From positions 178,486 through 242,485 of the forward strand of contig NZ_JAJTBG010000008.1 in assembly GCF_021287045.1 (NCBI RefSeq): a stretch of DNA of 64,000 nt. The letters run 5' to 3'. A program made the translations under genes and the position numbers. The notes under the pieces were generated by a model, which ran no database searches, was not told where the DNA came from, and saw nothing but the letters and a program-made list of their open reading frames with translations. The stretch is from Oryzomicrobium sp. (lineage in GTDB: Bacteria > Pseudomonadota > Gammaproteobacteria > Burkholderiales > Rhodocyclaceae). Shown here in pieces: positions 9,060 through 17,359 of the stretch (position 1 is its first letter; the number at the start of each line of letters is the position of its first letter).

Positions 9060-10585
9060 GAGGTCGGCGTGGCGAGTTTGCGCAGTTGGGTTTTCAGCAC
9101 TTTACCAGTGCCGTTCTTCGGCAGTTCGGCGACGAAGAAGTACCAGCGCGGCCGCTTGAAGCGGGCGATGGAACGCAGGCACAGGGCCTCCAGGTCGGCT
9201 TCGCCGACCGCCATGCCGTCGCGGCAGACGACGAAGGCGGCGATCGACTCGCCCCATTCCCGGTCGGGCACGCCGATCACCGACACTTCCTGGACCGCGG
9301 CGTGCTGGAGCAGCACTTCCTCCACTTCCCGGGGGTAGATGTTGGTGCCGCCGCTGATGATGACGTCCTTGGAGCGGTCTTTCAGCTGGAGCAGACCGCG
9401 CTCGTCGAGCACGCCCACGTCGCCGGTGTGCAGCCAGCCCCCGGCCAGGGTCTGGCGGGTGGCGTCCGGATTGTTCCAGTAGCCCTTCATCACCGAGGGT
9501 CCCCGGGCCACCACCTCGCCCAGGGTGCCGGCCGGGGCCGGCTGGCCGTCGGGGCCGAGCACCGCCACTTCCACCGAGGTCTGGCTGGCCCCCACCGAGG
9601 CCAGCATGGCCAGGTCGTTGCCGGCCACGGCGGCGGCGGTCTGCTCCGCCGACAGGGCGGTGATCGACATCGGGCTTTCGCCCTGGCCATAGATCTGGGC
9701 GATGCGCGGGCCGAAGCAGGCCACCGCCGCCTTGATGTCCTCGACGTAGAACGGCGCGCCGCCGACGATCAAGGCGCGCAGGCCGGGGAAGGCGCTGCCG
9801 TGGTCCGCCGCGTGCTGGGCCATGCGCTGGACGATGGTCGGCGCGGCGAACAGGCTGGCCGAGCGGTAGTGGCCGAGCAATTCGAACAGCTCGGCCTCGT
9901 CGAAGCCGCCGCTCTCGGGCACCACCTGCAAGGCGCCGCGGATGAAGTAGGGCACGCTGTAGAGGCCGCTGCCGTGGGACATGGGGGCCACGTGCACCAG
10001 CACGTCGTCCCCATCCACCGGCTGCACGTCGGCGTAGAAGTTGAGGGAGGTGGCGAGCAGGTTGTCGTGGGTCAGCATCACCCCCTTGGGCCGGCCGGTG
10101 GTGCCGCTGGTGTAGAACAGCCAGGCCAGGTCGCCGCCGTTGCCGGCCACCGGGGCGATGGGCGCCCGGCCCAGGGCGGCGGTGTAGCCGTCCGCCTCCA
10201 CGTCGATCAGTTGCAGGCCGGGCAGGCGCTCGGCCACCGGCAGCAGCCCCCGGTACAGCTCACCGCTAGACAGGCAGGCGGCGGAACCGGAATCGTGCAG
10301 TACGTACTCCAGCTCGTTGGGGTGCAGCTTGGCGTTGACCGGCACGGCGCACAGGCCGGCGTGCCAGATGGCCAGCATGGATTCGGCGTACTGGATGCAG
10401 TTCTTCATCGCCAGGGTGACCCGGTCGCCGGGCTGCAAGCCCAGGTCGTGGCGCAGCCAGCCGGCCAGGGCGGCGACGCGCCGCTCCAGTTGCCGGTAGG
10501 TGAGGCTCGGCCCCCGGCCCCGGGCCAGGGCGGGACGGTCGCCGTGCAGGCGCACGGTGCGCTGGAAAAGTTGGTTGAGGTGCAT
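9056..10585 (-). CDS. AMP-forming acyl-CoA ligase
   Basis: This 509-residue member of the adenylate-forming superfamily activates a carboxylic acid to its CoA thioester using ATP. The phosphate-binding signature YTSGTTGRPKGVM is at residues 158-170. The A8 hinge region reads GGWLHTGDVGVLDERG followed by KDVIISGGTNIYPREVEEVL. The catalytic lysine lies in the C-terminal NGTGKVLKTQLRKL. The start at 10585 gives the usual N-terminus (MHLNQLFQRTVRLHGDRPAL). The gene sits between a thiolase and a GntR regulator in a transport operon, so its acid substrate is probably the imported compound. The sequence alone does not tell whether that is a fatty, aromatic or other acid. Confidence 0.88.
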   Translation of the reverse strand: MHLNQLFQRTVRLHGDRPALARGRGPSLTYRQLERRVAALAGWLRHDLGLQPGDRVTLAMKNCIQYAESMLAIWHAGLCAVPVNAKLHPNELEYVLHDSGSAACLSSGELYRGLLPVAERLPGLQLIDVEADGYTAALGRAPIAPVAGNGGDLAWLFYTSGTTGRPKGVMLTHDNLLATSLNFYADVQPVDGDDVLVHVAPMSHGSGLYSVPYFIRGALQVVPESGGFDEAELFELLGHYRSASLFAAPTIVQRMAQHAADHGSAFPGLRALIVGGAPFYVEDIKAAVACFGPRIAQIYGQGESPMSITALSAEQTAAAVAGNDLAMLASVGASQTSVEVAVLGPDGQPAPAGTLGEVVARGPSVMKGYWNNPDATRQTLAGGWLHTGDVGVLDERGLLQLKDRSKDVIISGGTNIYPREVEEVLLQHAAVQEVSVIGVPDREWGESIAAFVVCRDGMAVGEADLEALCLRSIARFKRPRWYFFVAELPKNGTGKVLKTQLRKLATPTS

Positions 10586-10623
10586 GGTGGTCTCGTCGCA
10601 ATAAACGATGCGGATGGCGTGGA

Positions 10624-11862
10624 TCAGCGGCCCAGGATGGTGATGCAGGTGACGGCTTCCTCGACGCCGTTGAAGCCGCCGCCGTTCTCGGCAATGGCGA
10701 AGCGGGCCTTGTCCACCTGGCGGGCGCCGGCCTCGCCGCGCAGCTGGGTGACCATCTCGTACACCTGGGCCAGGCCGGTGGCGCCGATCGGATGGCCGCG
10801 GGAGAGCAGGCCGCCGGAGACGTTGATGGGGATGCGCCCGCCCAGGCTGGTGGCGCCGGATTCGGCCATCGGTCCGCCCTCGCCGAAGGGGCAGAAGCCC
10901 AGGGCCTCGGTCTGCTGGATTTCGGCGAAGGCGGTGGCGTCGTGCACCTCGGCCAGGGACATGTCCTCGGGGCCGACCCCGGCCCGCTCGTAGGCCTCGA
11001 AGGCGGCCAGGTGGCAGAGGTGGCGTTCGTACTGGTCGGCGGGCCGCTCGGTGGCGGTGCGCAGCACGCTGGCCATGAGGCGCACGGCGCGGCTGCGCTG
11101 CAACTTGCGCAGGCCGTCCTCGTTGCAGACGATGGCCGCCGCCGCCCCGTCGCCGATGGGGGCGCACATGGGCAGGGTGAGGGGCCAGGCGATGGTGCGC
11201 GCCGCCAGCACCTCGTCGATGGTCAGGGGGTACTGGAACTGGGCCAGGGGGTTGCGGGTGGAATGGACGTGGTTCTTGGCGGCCACCGCGGCGATCTGCC
11301 GCTGGGTGGTGCCGAAGCGCTCCATGTGCAGCCGCGCCAGACTGGCGTAGATGTCCATGAAGATGCTGCGCTGGTCCGCTTCCTTGATGCCCGCCGGCAG
11401 CGTCACCGTCGGCGCCAGGCCGTGCAGCAGGGCCAGCTGGCCATCCCTGTTGTTCACGTCGAAGGCGCCGTCGAAGACGCTGAAGCTCTTTTCCTTGTCC
11501 GGCGAGAACAGCTTGTCCACGCCCACCGCCAGGCAGATGTCGCCTTCGCCGGCGGCCACGTACAGCTGGGCGGCGTTGAGGGCGGTGCTGGAGCTGGCGC
11601 AGGCGTTCTCGACGTTGGTCACCGGGATGCCAGTGAGGCCCATGGCCTTGAGGGCCACTTCGCCGGCCACCATGTGCTGGCCTTCGATGACCCCCTGGCC
11701 GGCGGTGGCGAAGTAGGCGGCCTGGATCAGCTCGCGGCCGCAGCCGGCGTCCTGGAGGGCGCCCTCGACCGCCTCGCGCACTAGGTCCTTGACGGTCTTG
11801 TCCGGGTGCTTGGCGAAATGGGTGATGCCGACGCCGACGATGTAGAGGTTCTGCTTGCTCAT
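10624..11862 (-). CDS. Thiolase (SCP2/acetyl-CoA acetyltransferase type)
   Basis: This 412-residue thiolase-fold enzyme has its nucleophilic cysteine at residue 88 in VENACASSSTAL and the C-terminal active-site block GGLLSRGHPIGATGLAQVYE. This subgroup resembles sterol-carrier-type thiolases rather than FadA or PhaA. Many such proteins work with a small DUF35/OB-fold partner, but none is visible next to this gene. The start overlaps the stop of the upstream ABC ATPase gene by 4 bases. Next to an acyl-CoA ligase it could cleave a 3-ketoacyl-CoA from the imported acid, yet no acyl-CoA dehydrogenase or hydratase is encoded here. Confidence 0.85.
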   Translation of the reverse strand: MSKQNLYIVGVGITHFAKHPDKTVKDLVREAVEGALQDAGCGRELIQAAYFATAGQGVIEGQHMVAGEVALKAMGLTGIPVTNVENACASSSTALNAAQLYVAAGEGDICLAVGVDKLFSPDKEKSFSVFDGAFDVNNRDGQLALLHGLAPTVTLPAGIKEADQRSIFMDIYASLARLHMERFGTTQRQIAAVAAKNHVHSTRNPLAQFQYPLTIDEVLAARTIAWPLTLPMCAPIGDGAAAAIVCNEDGLRKLQRSRAVRLMASVLRTATERPADQYERHLCHLAAFEAYERAGVGPEDMSLAEVHDATAFAEIQQTEALGFCPFGEGGPMAESGATSLGGRIPINVSGGLLSRGHPIGATGLAQVYEMVTQLRGEAGARQVDKARFAIAENGGGFNGVEEAVTCITILGR

Positions 11863-12566
11863 TGTGCCGCTCCGGTAGTGATGAGGTTTTCCACGAGTTG
11901 CCGCTGTTGTTGCAGTTCGGCCGAGGTGCCCGACCAGACCACCTGGCCGTGGTCGAGCACGTACTGGCGGTGGGCCAGCTTCATCGGCACCTTGAGGTTC
12001 TGCTCGACCAGGATGATGCCGGTGCCCTGGCGGTGGACGTGGGCGAACACCTGCACCAGCTGGTCCACGATCAGGGGCGCCAGGCCCTCGGTGGGTTCGT
12101 CGAGGAGCAGGATGCGCGGGTTGCCGAGCAGGGCCCGGGCAATCGCCAGCATCTGCTGTTCGCCGCCGGACAGCTGGTCGCCGCCGAAGTCGATGCGCTC
12201 GCCCAGGCGGGGGAAGATTTCCAGCACCCGCTCCTCGGTCCAGTAGCCGGGCTGGTGAGCGACGGCGCCGATGCGCAGGTTTTCGCGCACCGACAGGTTG
12301 GGGAAGATGCGCCGGGTATCGGGCACCAGGGCGATGCCCAGGCGGGCGATCTGCTCCACCGAGAGGCGCGAGATGTCGCGCTCGCCGAACACCCGCCGCC
12401 CCGCCACCAGCGGCAGCAGGCCGACCAGGGTCTTGAGGGTGGTGGATTTGCCGGCGCCGTTGCGGCCGACGATGGCGACGATCTCGTGCAGCCCGACCTC
12501 GATCGAAATGTCTTCCAGGGCCAGGGCGTGGCCGTACTTGACGCTGGCGTGTTCGAGCGCGATCAC
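11859..12566 (-). CDS. Liv-type ABC transporter ATPase (LivF-like)
   Basis: This is a 235-residue cytoplasmic ATPase of a branched-chain-amino-acid-type importer. The Walker A is GRNGAGKSTT near residue 35, the ABC signature is LSGGEQQMLAIARAL, and the Walker B ILLLDEPTEGLAP contains the catalytic Glu; the switch His follows in ILVEQN. Length and order are those of LivF. It overlaps LivG upstream and the thiolase downstream by 4 bases each, so it belongs to the same transcript. Liv-type importers carry many substrates, including aromatic acids and amides, so the name does not imply leucine transport here. Confidence 0.9.
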   Translation of the reverse strand: MIALEHASVKYGHALALEDISIEVGLHEIVAIVGRNGAGKSTTLKTLVGLLPLVAGRRVFGERDISRLSVEQIARLGIALVPDTRRIFPNLSVRENLRIGAVAHQPGYWTEERVLEIFPRLGERIDFGGDQLSGGEQQMLAIARALLGNPRILLLDEPTEGLAPLIVDQLVQVFAHVHRQGTGIILVEQNLKVPMKLAHRQYVLDHGQVVWSGTSAELQQQRQLVENLITTGAAQ

Positions 12567-13315
12567 GATGCATCCTCCCCGAGATAAACCGAGCGCACGG
12601 TGGCGTCGTTGCGGATCTGTTCCGGGGCGCCGACGGCGATCACCCGGCCGTTGCTCATCACCACGATCTCTTCGGAGAGCGACATGATGGCGTCCATGTT
12701 GTGTTCGATCAGCAGCACGGTGCGCCCGGCCGAAACGGCCTTGATCAGGCGCGTCGAGCTTTCGATCTCGTGCTGGCCGACGCCGGCCAGGGGCTCGTCG
12801 AGGAGCAGGATGCGCGGGTCCGGCATCAGGGTGATGCCCAGCTCCAGGGCCCGTTGCAGGCCGTAGGAGAGGGTCCCGGCGATGTCGTCGCGGCGGGCGG
12901 TGAGGCCGGTCAGTTCGAGCATGGCGTCGATGTCGCCGGCCAGGCGCCGCTCGTAGCGCGGCGCGATCCAGAACGGCTGGAAGCGCGAGTGCTTGATCTG
13001 GGCGGCGATGCGCAGGTTGTCCAGCACCGTCATCTCGGCAAAGATCTTGGTGATCTGGAAGCTGCGGCCGATGCCCAGGTGGGCGCGCTCGTGGGGTGGG
13101 GTGCGGGTGATATCGGCGCCGAAGCAGTGGATGCTGCCGCTATGGCGCATCTGCCGCCCGGCCAGGACGTTGAGCAGGGTGGTCTTGCCCGCCCCGTTGG
13201 GGCCGATCAGGCCGTAGATGCGGCCCTGCTCGAAGCTGTGGCTGACGCCGTCGATGGCCTTGAGGGCGCCGTAGCTCACCGTCACGCCGTCGCATTTCAG
13301 GGCGATGTCGCTCAT
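12563..13315 (-). CDS. Liv-type ABC transporter ATPase (LivG-like)
   Basis: This is a 250-residue ATPase starting at MSDIALKCDGVTVSYGALKA. It shows Walker A GPNGAGKTTLLN, the relaxed signature LSYGLQRALELGITLM and Walker B ILLLDEPLAGVG, followed by LLIEHNMDAIM. The lengthened region between Walker A and the signature (SFQITKIFAEMTVLDNLRIA) is typical of LivG. The start at 13315 overlaps the LivM stop codon (ATGA). It pairs with the LivF-like subunit to power the two permeases encoded just upstream. Confidence 0.9.
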   Translation of the reverse strand: MSDIALKCDGVTVSYGALKAIDGVSHSFEQGRIYGLIGPNGAGKTTLLNVLAGRQMRHSGSIHCFGADITRTPPHERAHLGIGRSFQITKIFAEMTVLDNLRIAAQIKHSRFQPFWIAPRYERRLAGDIDAMLELTGLTARRDDIAGTLSYGLQRALELGITLMPDPRILLLDEPLAGVGQHEIESSTRLIKAVSAGRTVLLIEHNMDAIMSLSEEIVVMSNGRVIAVGAPEQIRNDATVRSVYLGEDAS

Positions 13316-14289
13316 GAGGACCTCCCGTCGCGCCGGGCGGCCTTGTCCTGCCATTGCCCGAAGCGCTCCTGCAATTCGCCGACGATGCCCTTGGGGAAGA
13401 ACAGGGTGGCGAGGATGAAGACCAGGCCGAGCAAGCCGTACCAGTATTGGGTCCAGCCGCTCAACCACTCCTTGAGCACCTCGAAGGCGAGCACCCCCAC
13501 CACCGGCCCCCACAGGGTGCCGGCGCCGCCGAGCAGGGTCATGATGATGACGTCGCCGGAGGTGGTCCAATGCAGCATCTGGGGATTCACGTACATCAGC
13601 AGGGAGGCCAGCAGCGCCCCGGCCAGGCCGCTGATGGCGCCGGAGACGATGAAGGTGATCTGCTTGTAGCGGTGCACGTCGAAGCCCAGCTGCTCGGCCC
13701 GGGTCTCGTTCTGGCGGATGCCGGCGATGACCCGGCCAAAGGGTGAGCGGCGCAGCACCGCCACCGCCGCCATGACCAGGGCGAACACCGCCACCACGTA
13801 CCAGTAGAAGTGGGTCGAATCGAAGAAGTCGATGCCGCCCAGGCCGGGCCGCTCCACCCCGGGCAGGCCGTCGGCGCCGCCGGTCCATGCGCGCAGCTTG
13901 GAGTCGGCCAGGATGTAGAGCAGTTGCGACAGGGCCAGGGTGACCAGGGCGAAGAAGATGCCCGAGACGCGCAGGGCGAAGAAGCTGAACAGCCAGGCGC
14001 ACAGGGCGCCGGCGACGATGGCCAGGCCCAGGCCGGCGCTGAAGGGCAGGCCCCACAGCTGGGTGGCCAGGGCCAGGGCGTAGCCGCCTAGGCCGAGGAA
14101 GCTGGCGTGGCCGAAGGAAACCATGCCGAGCAGGCCGAAGACGAAGTCGAAGCCGATGGCGAAGATCGCCCAGATCATCACCAGGGTCGCCAGGTTGAGC
14201 AGGAAGTCGCTTGGGCCGGTGAAAGGCAGCAGCAGGGCGACGGCCGCCAGGGGCAGGCCGAGCCACAGGTCGAAACGGGAGACGTTCAT
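13312..14289 (-). CDS. Liv-type ABC permease (LivM-like)
   Basis: This is a 325-residue inner-membrane permease with about nine hydrophobic segments. It contains the LivM hallmark AIFAIGFDFVFGLLGMVSFGHASFLG split around residues 40-70, and the cytoplasmic coupling loop RSPFGRVIAGIRQNETRAEQLG. The C-terminal MTLLGGAGTLWGPVVGV is also conserved. Starts and stops overlap those of both neighbours. With LivH it would form the translocation pathway. Confidence 0.9.
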   Translation of the reverse strand: MNVSRFDLWLGLPLAAVALLLPFTGPSDFLLNLATLVMIWAIFAIGFDFVFGLLGMVSFGHASFLGLGGYALALATQLWGLPFSAGLGLAIVAGALCAWLFSFFALRVSGIFFALVTLALSQLLYILADSKLRAWTGGADGLPGVERPGLGGIDFFDSTHFYWYVVAVFALVMAAVAVLRRSPFGRVIAGIRQNETRAEQLGFDVHRYKQITFIVSGAISGLAGALLASLLMYVNPQMLHWTTSGDVIIMTLLGGAGTLWGPVVGVLAFEVLKEWLSGWTQYWYGLLGLVFILATLFFPKGIVGELQERFGQWQDKAARRDGRSS

Positions 14290-15143
14290 GCGGACCTCGT
14301 TGCGCGGAAGAAGAGGCCCTGGGGCCGGGTGAGCAGGGTCGCGATGAGCAGGGCGAAGGTCAGGATGTCCACCCAGCTCGGCATGTAGGCGTAGCCGAGG
14401 GCGCGCACCAGGCCGATCAGCAGCGAGGCCGCCACGGCGCCGCGGATGTTGCCCAGGCCCCCGAGGATGACGACGATGAAGCAGTCGATGATGGTGTTGG
14501 TGGCCATGCCCAGCTCGATGGGAAAGAGCGGCGCGGCGATGGCCCCGGCCAGGCCGGCCAGCCCCGAACCGAGGGCGAACACGGCCATGCGCACCGACGA
14601 CACGGGCAGGCCGAGCAGGCGCACCATTTCGCCGTCGCTGCTGGCGGCGCGCACCAGCATGCCGAAGGTGCTCTTCTCGATGAGCAGGAACAGGCCGCCG
14701 GAGACCAGGGCGCCGAAGCCGATGACGAACAGGCGGTAGACCGGGATGGTGCTGCCGAACAGCTCCACGGTGCCGGCCAGGGCCTCGGGCATGGTCGATT
14801 CCTGGTAGCCCAGGCCCCAGACGATCTTGACCAGCTCGCTGATCACCAGAATCACGCCGAAGGTCAGGATCAGTTGGTAGAAGTGGGGTCGGTTGTAGAG
14901 CGGGCGCAGGGCCAGGCGCTCGATCAGGGCGCCGGCGGCGGCCACCAGCACGGTGGCGCCGATCAGCCCGGCGACGAAGGAGCCGGTGTGGCGGCCGATG
15001 TCGAAGGCGATATAGGCACCGAGCATGTACAGGGCGCCGTGGGCGAAGTTGATCACGCCCAGCATGCCGAAGATGAGGGTCAGCCCCGAGGCGAGCAGGA
15101 ACAGCAGCATCCCCAGGCTGAGCCCGATGATGAGGGTAGACAT
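14286..15143 (-). CDS. Liv-type ABC permease (LivH-like)
   Basis: This is a 285-residue hydrophobic permease with about eight membrane segments. The N-terminal block LTLIFGMLGVINFAHGALYM and the coupling loop STFGMLVRAASSDGEMVRLLGL are characteristic of LivH, as is VVILGGLGNIRGAVAASLL near the C-terminus. It is the first of four tightly overlapping ABC genes. A 189-base gap with a strong hairpin separates it from the binding-protein gene upstream, an arrangement that often lets the binding protein be made in excess. Confidence 0.9.
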   Translation of the reverse strand: MSTLIIGLSLGMLLFLLASGLTLIFGMLGVINFAHGALYMLGAYIAFDIGRHTGSFVAGLIGATVLVAAAGALIERLALRPLYNRPHFYQLILTFGVILVISELVKIVWGLGYQESTMPEALAGTVELFGSTIPVYRLFVIGFGALVSGGLFLLIEKSTFGMLVRAASSDGEMVRLLGLPVSSVRMAVFALGSGLAGLAGAIAAPLFPIELGMATNTIIDCFIVVILGGLGNIRGAVAASLLIGLVRALGYAYMPSWVDILTFALLIATLLTRPQGLFFRATRSA

Positions 15144-15185
15144 GAGGTATCTCCGCGGCGGAGGGATCGTCGGGACGAGCGCCGC

Positions 15186-15215
15186 CCGGGAGGGCGGCCA
15201 GGCCGCCTCCGGGGG
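15186..15215 (-). other. GC-rich hairpin between binding-protein and permease genes
   Basis: Long complementary arms (around CCCGGGAGGGCGGCC and GGCCGCCTCCGGGGG) lie between the binding protein stop and the LivH start. No U-tract follows. It could be a processing or stability hairpin that limits expression of the downstream permeases. Confidence 0.35.
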
Positions 15216-15332
15216 ACTCCCTCCATCGGTCAGTCGGCCGGTGCGCGCGGCACCGGCAGGAAACCCGGCCCCTGGGGACGACGGTCAGGCGCTAGGCCCA
15301 ACGCGCCGCCCAGGGGCGGACGGGGCCGGCGC

Positions 15333-16526
15333 TCAGGGCTGGCAGGCGTCGAAGACCTGGTTGGGCGGGAACACCTTGACGATCTTCATGGTGTAGGCCG
15401 GCGCCGGCGGTGCGCCCTTCTCGACCACGCCCCACAGGCCGTCCTGCATCGCCTGGTGGTCGCAGGCGCGCATGGACTTGCGCCCTTCCACCGAGTTGTC
15501 GCGGACGCTGTTCTCGAAGGCCGCGACCCATTTCTCCTTGTCCCAGGAGCCGGTCTGCTCGACCGTGTCGAGCCACCAGGCCATGCCGTCGTAGGCTTCG
15601 CCGGCGGCGCTGGAGGGCAGTTCGTTGTACTTCTTGCGGAAGGCTTCGACGAACTTGCGGTTGGCCGGGTTATCCACGGTGAAGTGGTAGCGCACCCCGG
15701 AATAGACGCCGATGGAAGCGGGGCCCACCCCCGCCGCCATGGTTTCATCGGCGATCACCGGGCCGAAGATCTTGCGCGTCTTGCCCAGGTCCACCTGGCC
15801 GGCCTGCTTGACCATGGTCACGGCGTCGGAGCCGGTCATGAACAGGGCCACGCCGTCGGCGTTGGAGCGGGCGATCTTGTCCACGATGGAGGAATAATCC
15901 CGGTTGCCCAGGGGGGCGAAGTCGGCGCCGACGATCTCGACGCCGGCCTTCTCCGCCTCGCGGCGATACCACTCCCAGCTGTCGCGGGTGGCCTGGTAGT
16001 CGGCGGTGACGCCGTAGACCCGCTTGAGCTTCTGTTCCTTGGTGAAGCTGAGGGCCATGCGCTGCTCCATGCCCAGGGTGTTGGAGGTGCGGAAGGTGTA
16101 GCGGGAGCCGTTGGGCACGGTGATCTTGTCGTCGGCGGACATGGTCACCAGGTGGGGAATCTTGCGCTGCTTGGCGATGTTCATGATGGCGATGCTGGAG
16201 GCCGAACTGACCGCGCCGAAGATCATCTGCACCCCTTCGGAGATCAACCGGGTGGTCTTCTGCACCGCCGGCTGGGGCTTGGTCTCGTCGTCTTCCCAAA
16301 TCACCTGGATCGGCTTGCCGAGGACTTTGCCGCCGCGCTGCTCGATGGCGATCTCGACGCCCTTGCGCATGTCCTCGCCGAAGATTCCGTAGGTGCCGGA
16401 CAGGGACACCACCCCGCCGATCTTGAACTTGTCCGGGTCGGCCGCCCGGGCCGGCCCCGTACATAACAGGGCAACGGCCATCGCTCCGAACAACACGCCA
16501 TGACGGGCCTTGATACCAGCAACCAT
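15333..16526 (-). CDS. ABC transporter periplasmic binding protein (Liv type)
   Basis: This 397-residue solute-binding protein has a signal peptide (MVAGIKARHGVLFGAMAVAL, cleavage near ARAADP). The mature start KFKIGGVVSLSGTYGIFGEDM is the type I periplasmic binding protein pattern. The ATG is preceded by AGAGGAGAC at proper spacing. It is the first gene of the operon and would deliver the substrate to the LivHMGF-like channel. The conserved block for amino-acid alpha-groups is not obvious, and the operon also holds a CoA ligase, so a carboxylic acid ligand is plausible but inferred. Confidence 0.9.
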   Translation of the reverse strand: MVAGIKARHGVLFGAMAVALLCTGPARAADPDKFKIGGVVSLSGTYGIFGEDMRKGVEIAIEQRGGKVLGKPIQVIWEDDETKPQPAVQKTTRLISEGVQMIFGAVSSASSIAIMNIAKQRKIPHLVTMSADDKITVPNGSRYTFRTSNTLGMEQRMALSFTKEQKLKRVYGVTADYQATRDSWEWYRREAEKAGVEIVGADFAPLGNRDYSSIVDKIARSNADGVALFMTGSDAVTMVKQAGQVDLGKTRKIFGPVIADETMAAGVGPASIGVYSGVRYHFTVDNPANRKFVEAFRKKYNELPSSAAGEAYDGMAWWLDTVEQTGSWDKEKWVAAFENSVRDNSVEGRKSMRACDHQAMQDGLWGVVEKGAPPAPAYTMKIVKVFPPNQVFDACQP

Positions 16527-16559
16527 GTTTGTCTCCTCTGTTTTTTAGGGAAGCCGCTC

Positions 16560-16608
16560 TGATATGTCAGTTCAGCTTGCTGATATATTAGCACCTGTTT
16601 TCTGATAT
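16560..16608 (-). promoter_or_regulatory. Three phased TGATAT boxes upstream of the transport operon
   Basis: TGATAT occurs at 16560, 16581 and 16603, spaced 21 and 22 bases apart, close to two helical turns. The middle copy sits in a near-palindrome, CTGATATATTAG. They lie 34-82 bases upstream of the binding protein start. An operator array for the operon's own GntR regulator is the simplest reading, but no binding site for it is known. Confidence 0.5.
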
Positions 16609-16751
16609 GCAACACGTTTCGATTAAGGGAATCGCCACTGCTCTCATACCGCCGCAGCGGGGCTGTCGAACACGCTCCCAGCCACTCCGGCAATGCGTCC
16701 AGCGGCGGACTGCAGCACCCCGCACAGGCGTCGGAGCGGCACAAAGGAAAA

Positions 16752-16785
16752 GGGCCGGCAGCGTGAAGCATCACGCTGCCGGCCC
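16752..16785 (-). terminator. Rho-independent terminator after the YXWGXW lipoprotein gene
   Basis: Perfect 15-base arms (GGGCCGGCAGCGTGA and its complement) enclose a 4-base loop. Read on the minus strand the stem is followed by TTTTCCTTTGT. It lies 20 bases past the lipoprotein stop codon. Confidence 0.8.
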
Positions 16786-16805
16786 TGACTGAGTGGGTAG
16801 TTGGT

Positions 16806-17171
16806 TCAGCGCCAGTCGCGGCGCTCGCGCTCGCCCCGGCCCCGGTCTTCTTCCCAGTGGCCGCCGGTATGTCGCCAGCCGTTGCCGGCTTGCTCCCAGC
16901 GGTGGGGCACCCAGGTATAGCCGGGACGGGGGTTCTCCCAGTGGCCGGGCACCCATTCGTGCCGGTGGCCGGTCCAGTTCCAGAAGCCGCCGATCCAGAT
17001 CTGGCCGACCACGGGGGGCGGGCCCACGACTTCAACCTGGGGCGGTGGCGGAGCCACCATCACCGGTTCGGAATAGGCCGGGCCGTAATACGGCCGGCCG
17101 ACAGGGGCGACGACGCAGCCGGACAGGGCGGCGGCGGTGGCGAGGGCAACGAGTAGCAGCTTGGTGCGCAT
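16806..17171 (-). CDS. YXWGXW-repeat lipoprotein
   Basis: This 121-residue protein starts at 17171 with an AAGGAA ribosome site upstream; the longer in-frame reading has no support. Residues 1-18 form a lipoprotein signal ending in the lipobox LSGC. A proline-rich linker (PPPPQVEVVGPPP) follows. The C-terminal half has repeated tryptophan-glycine units: WIGGFWNW, HEWVPGHWE, YTWVPHRWE and WRHTGGHWEE. This repeat is common in small envelope proteins of betaproteobacteria; its function is unknown. It is probably anchored to the outer membrane. Confidence 0.8.
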   Translation of the reverse strand: MRTKLLLVALATAAALSGCVVAPVGRPYYGPAYSEPVMVAPPPPQVEVVGPPPVVGQIWIGGFWNWTGHRHEWVPGHWENPRPGYTWVPHRWEQAGNGWRHTGGHWEEDRGRGERERRDWR

Positions 17172-17359
17172 GGCGGTTCCTTGTTGTGCAATGTTGGAAA
17201 GCGTCGATCCGTGAGCATTTAACGCCGGAACCAGCTGCCGAGCCGACCCGCCGGCCCTGGATTTACCGACTGTTGCAACTCGCTGCACAGCCGCCACACC
17301 CCCCGCCCGGGCCGGGACGGCGCACGTTCGTCGGCCCCCGCCACGCCGCCGCCCCTGGC

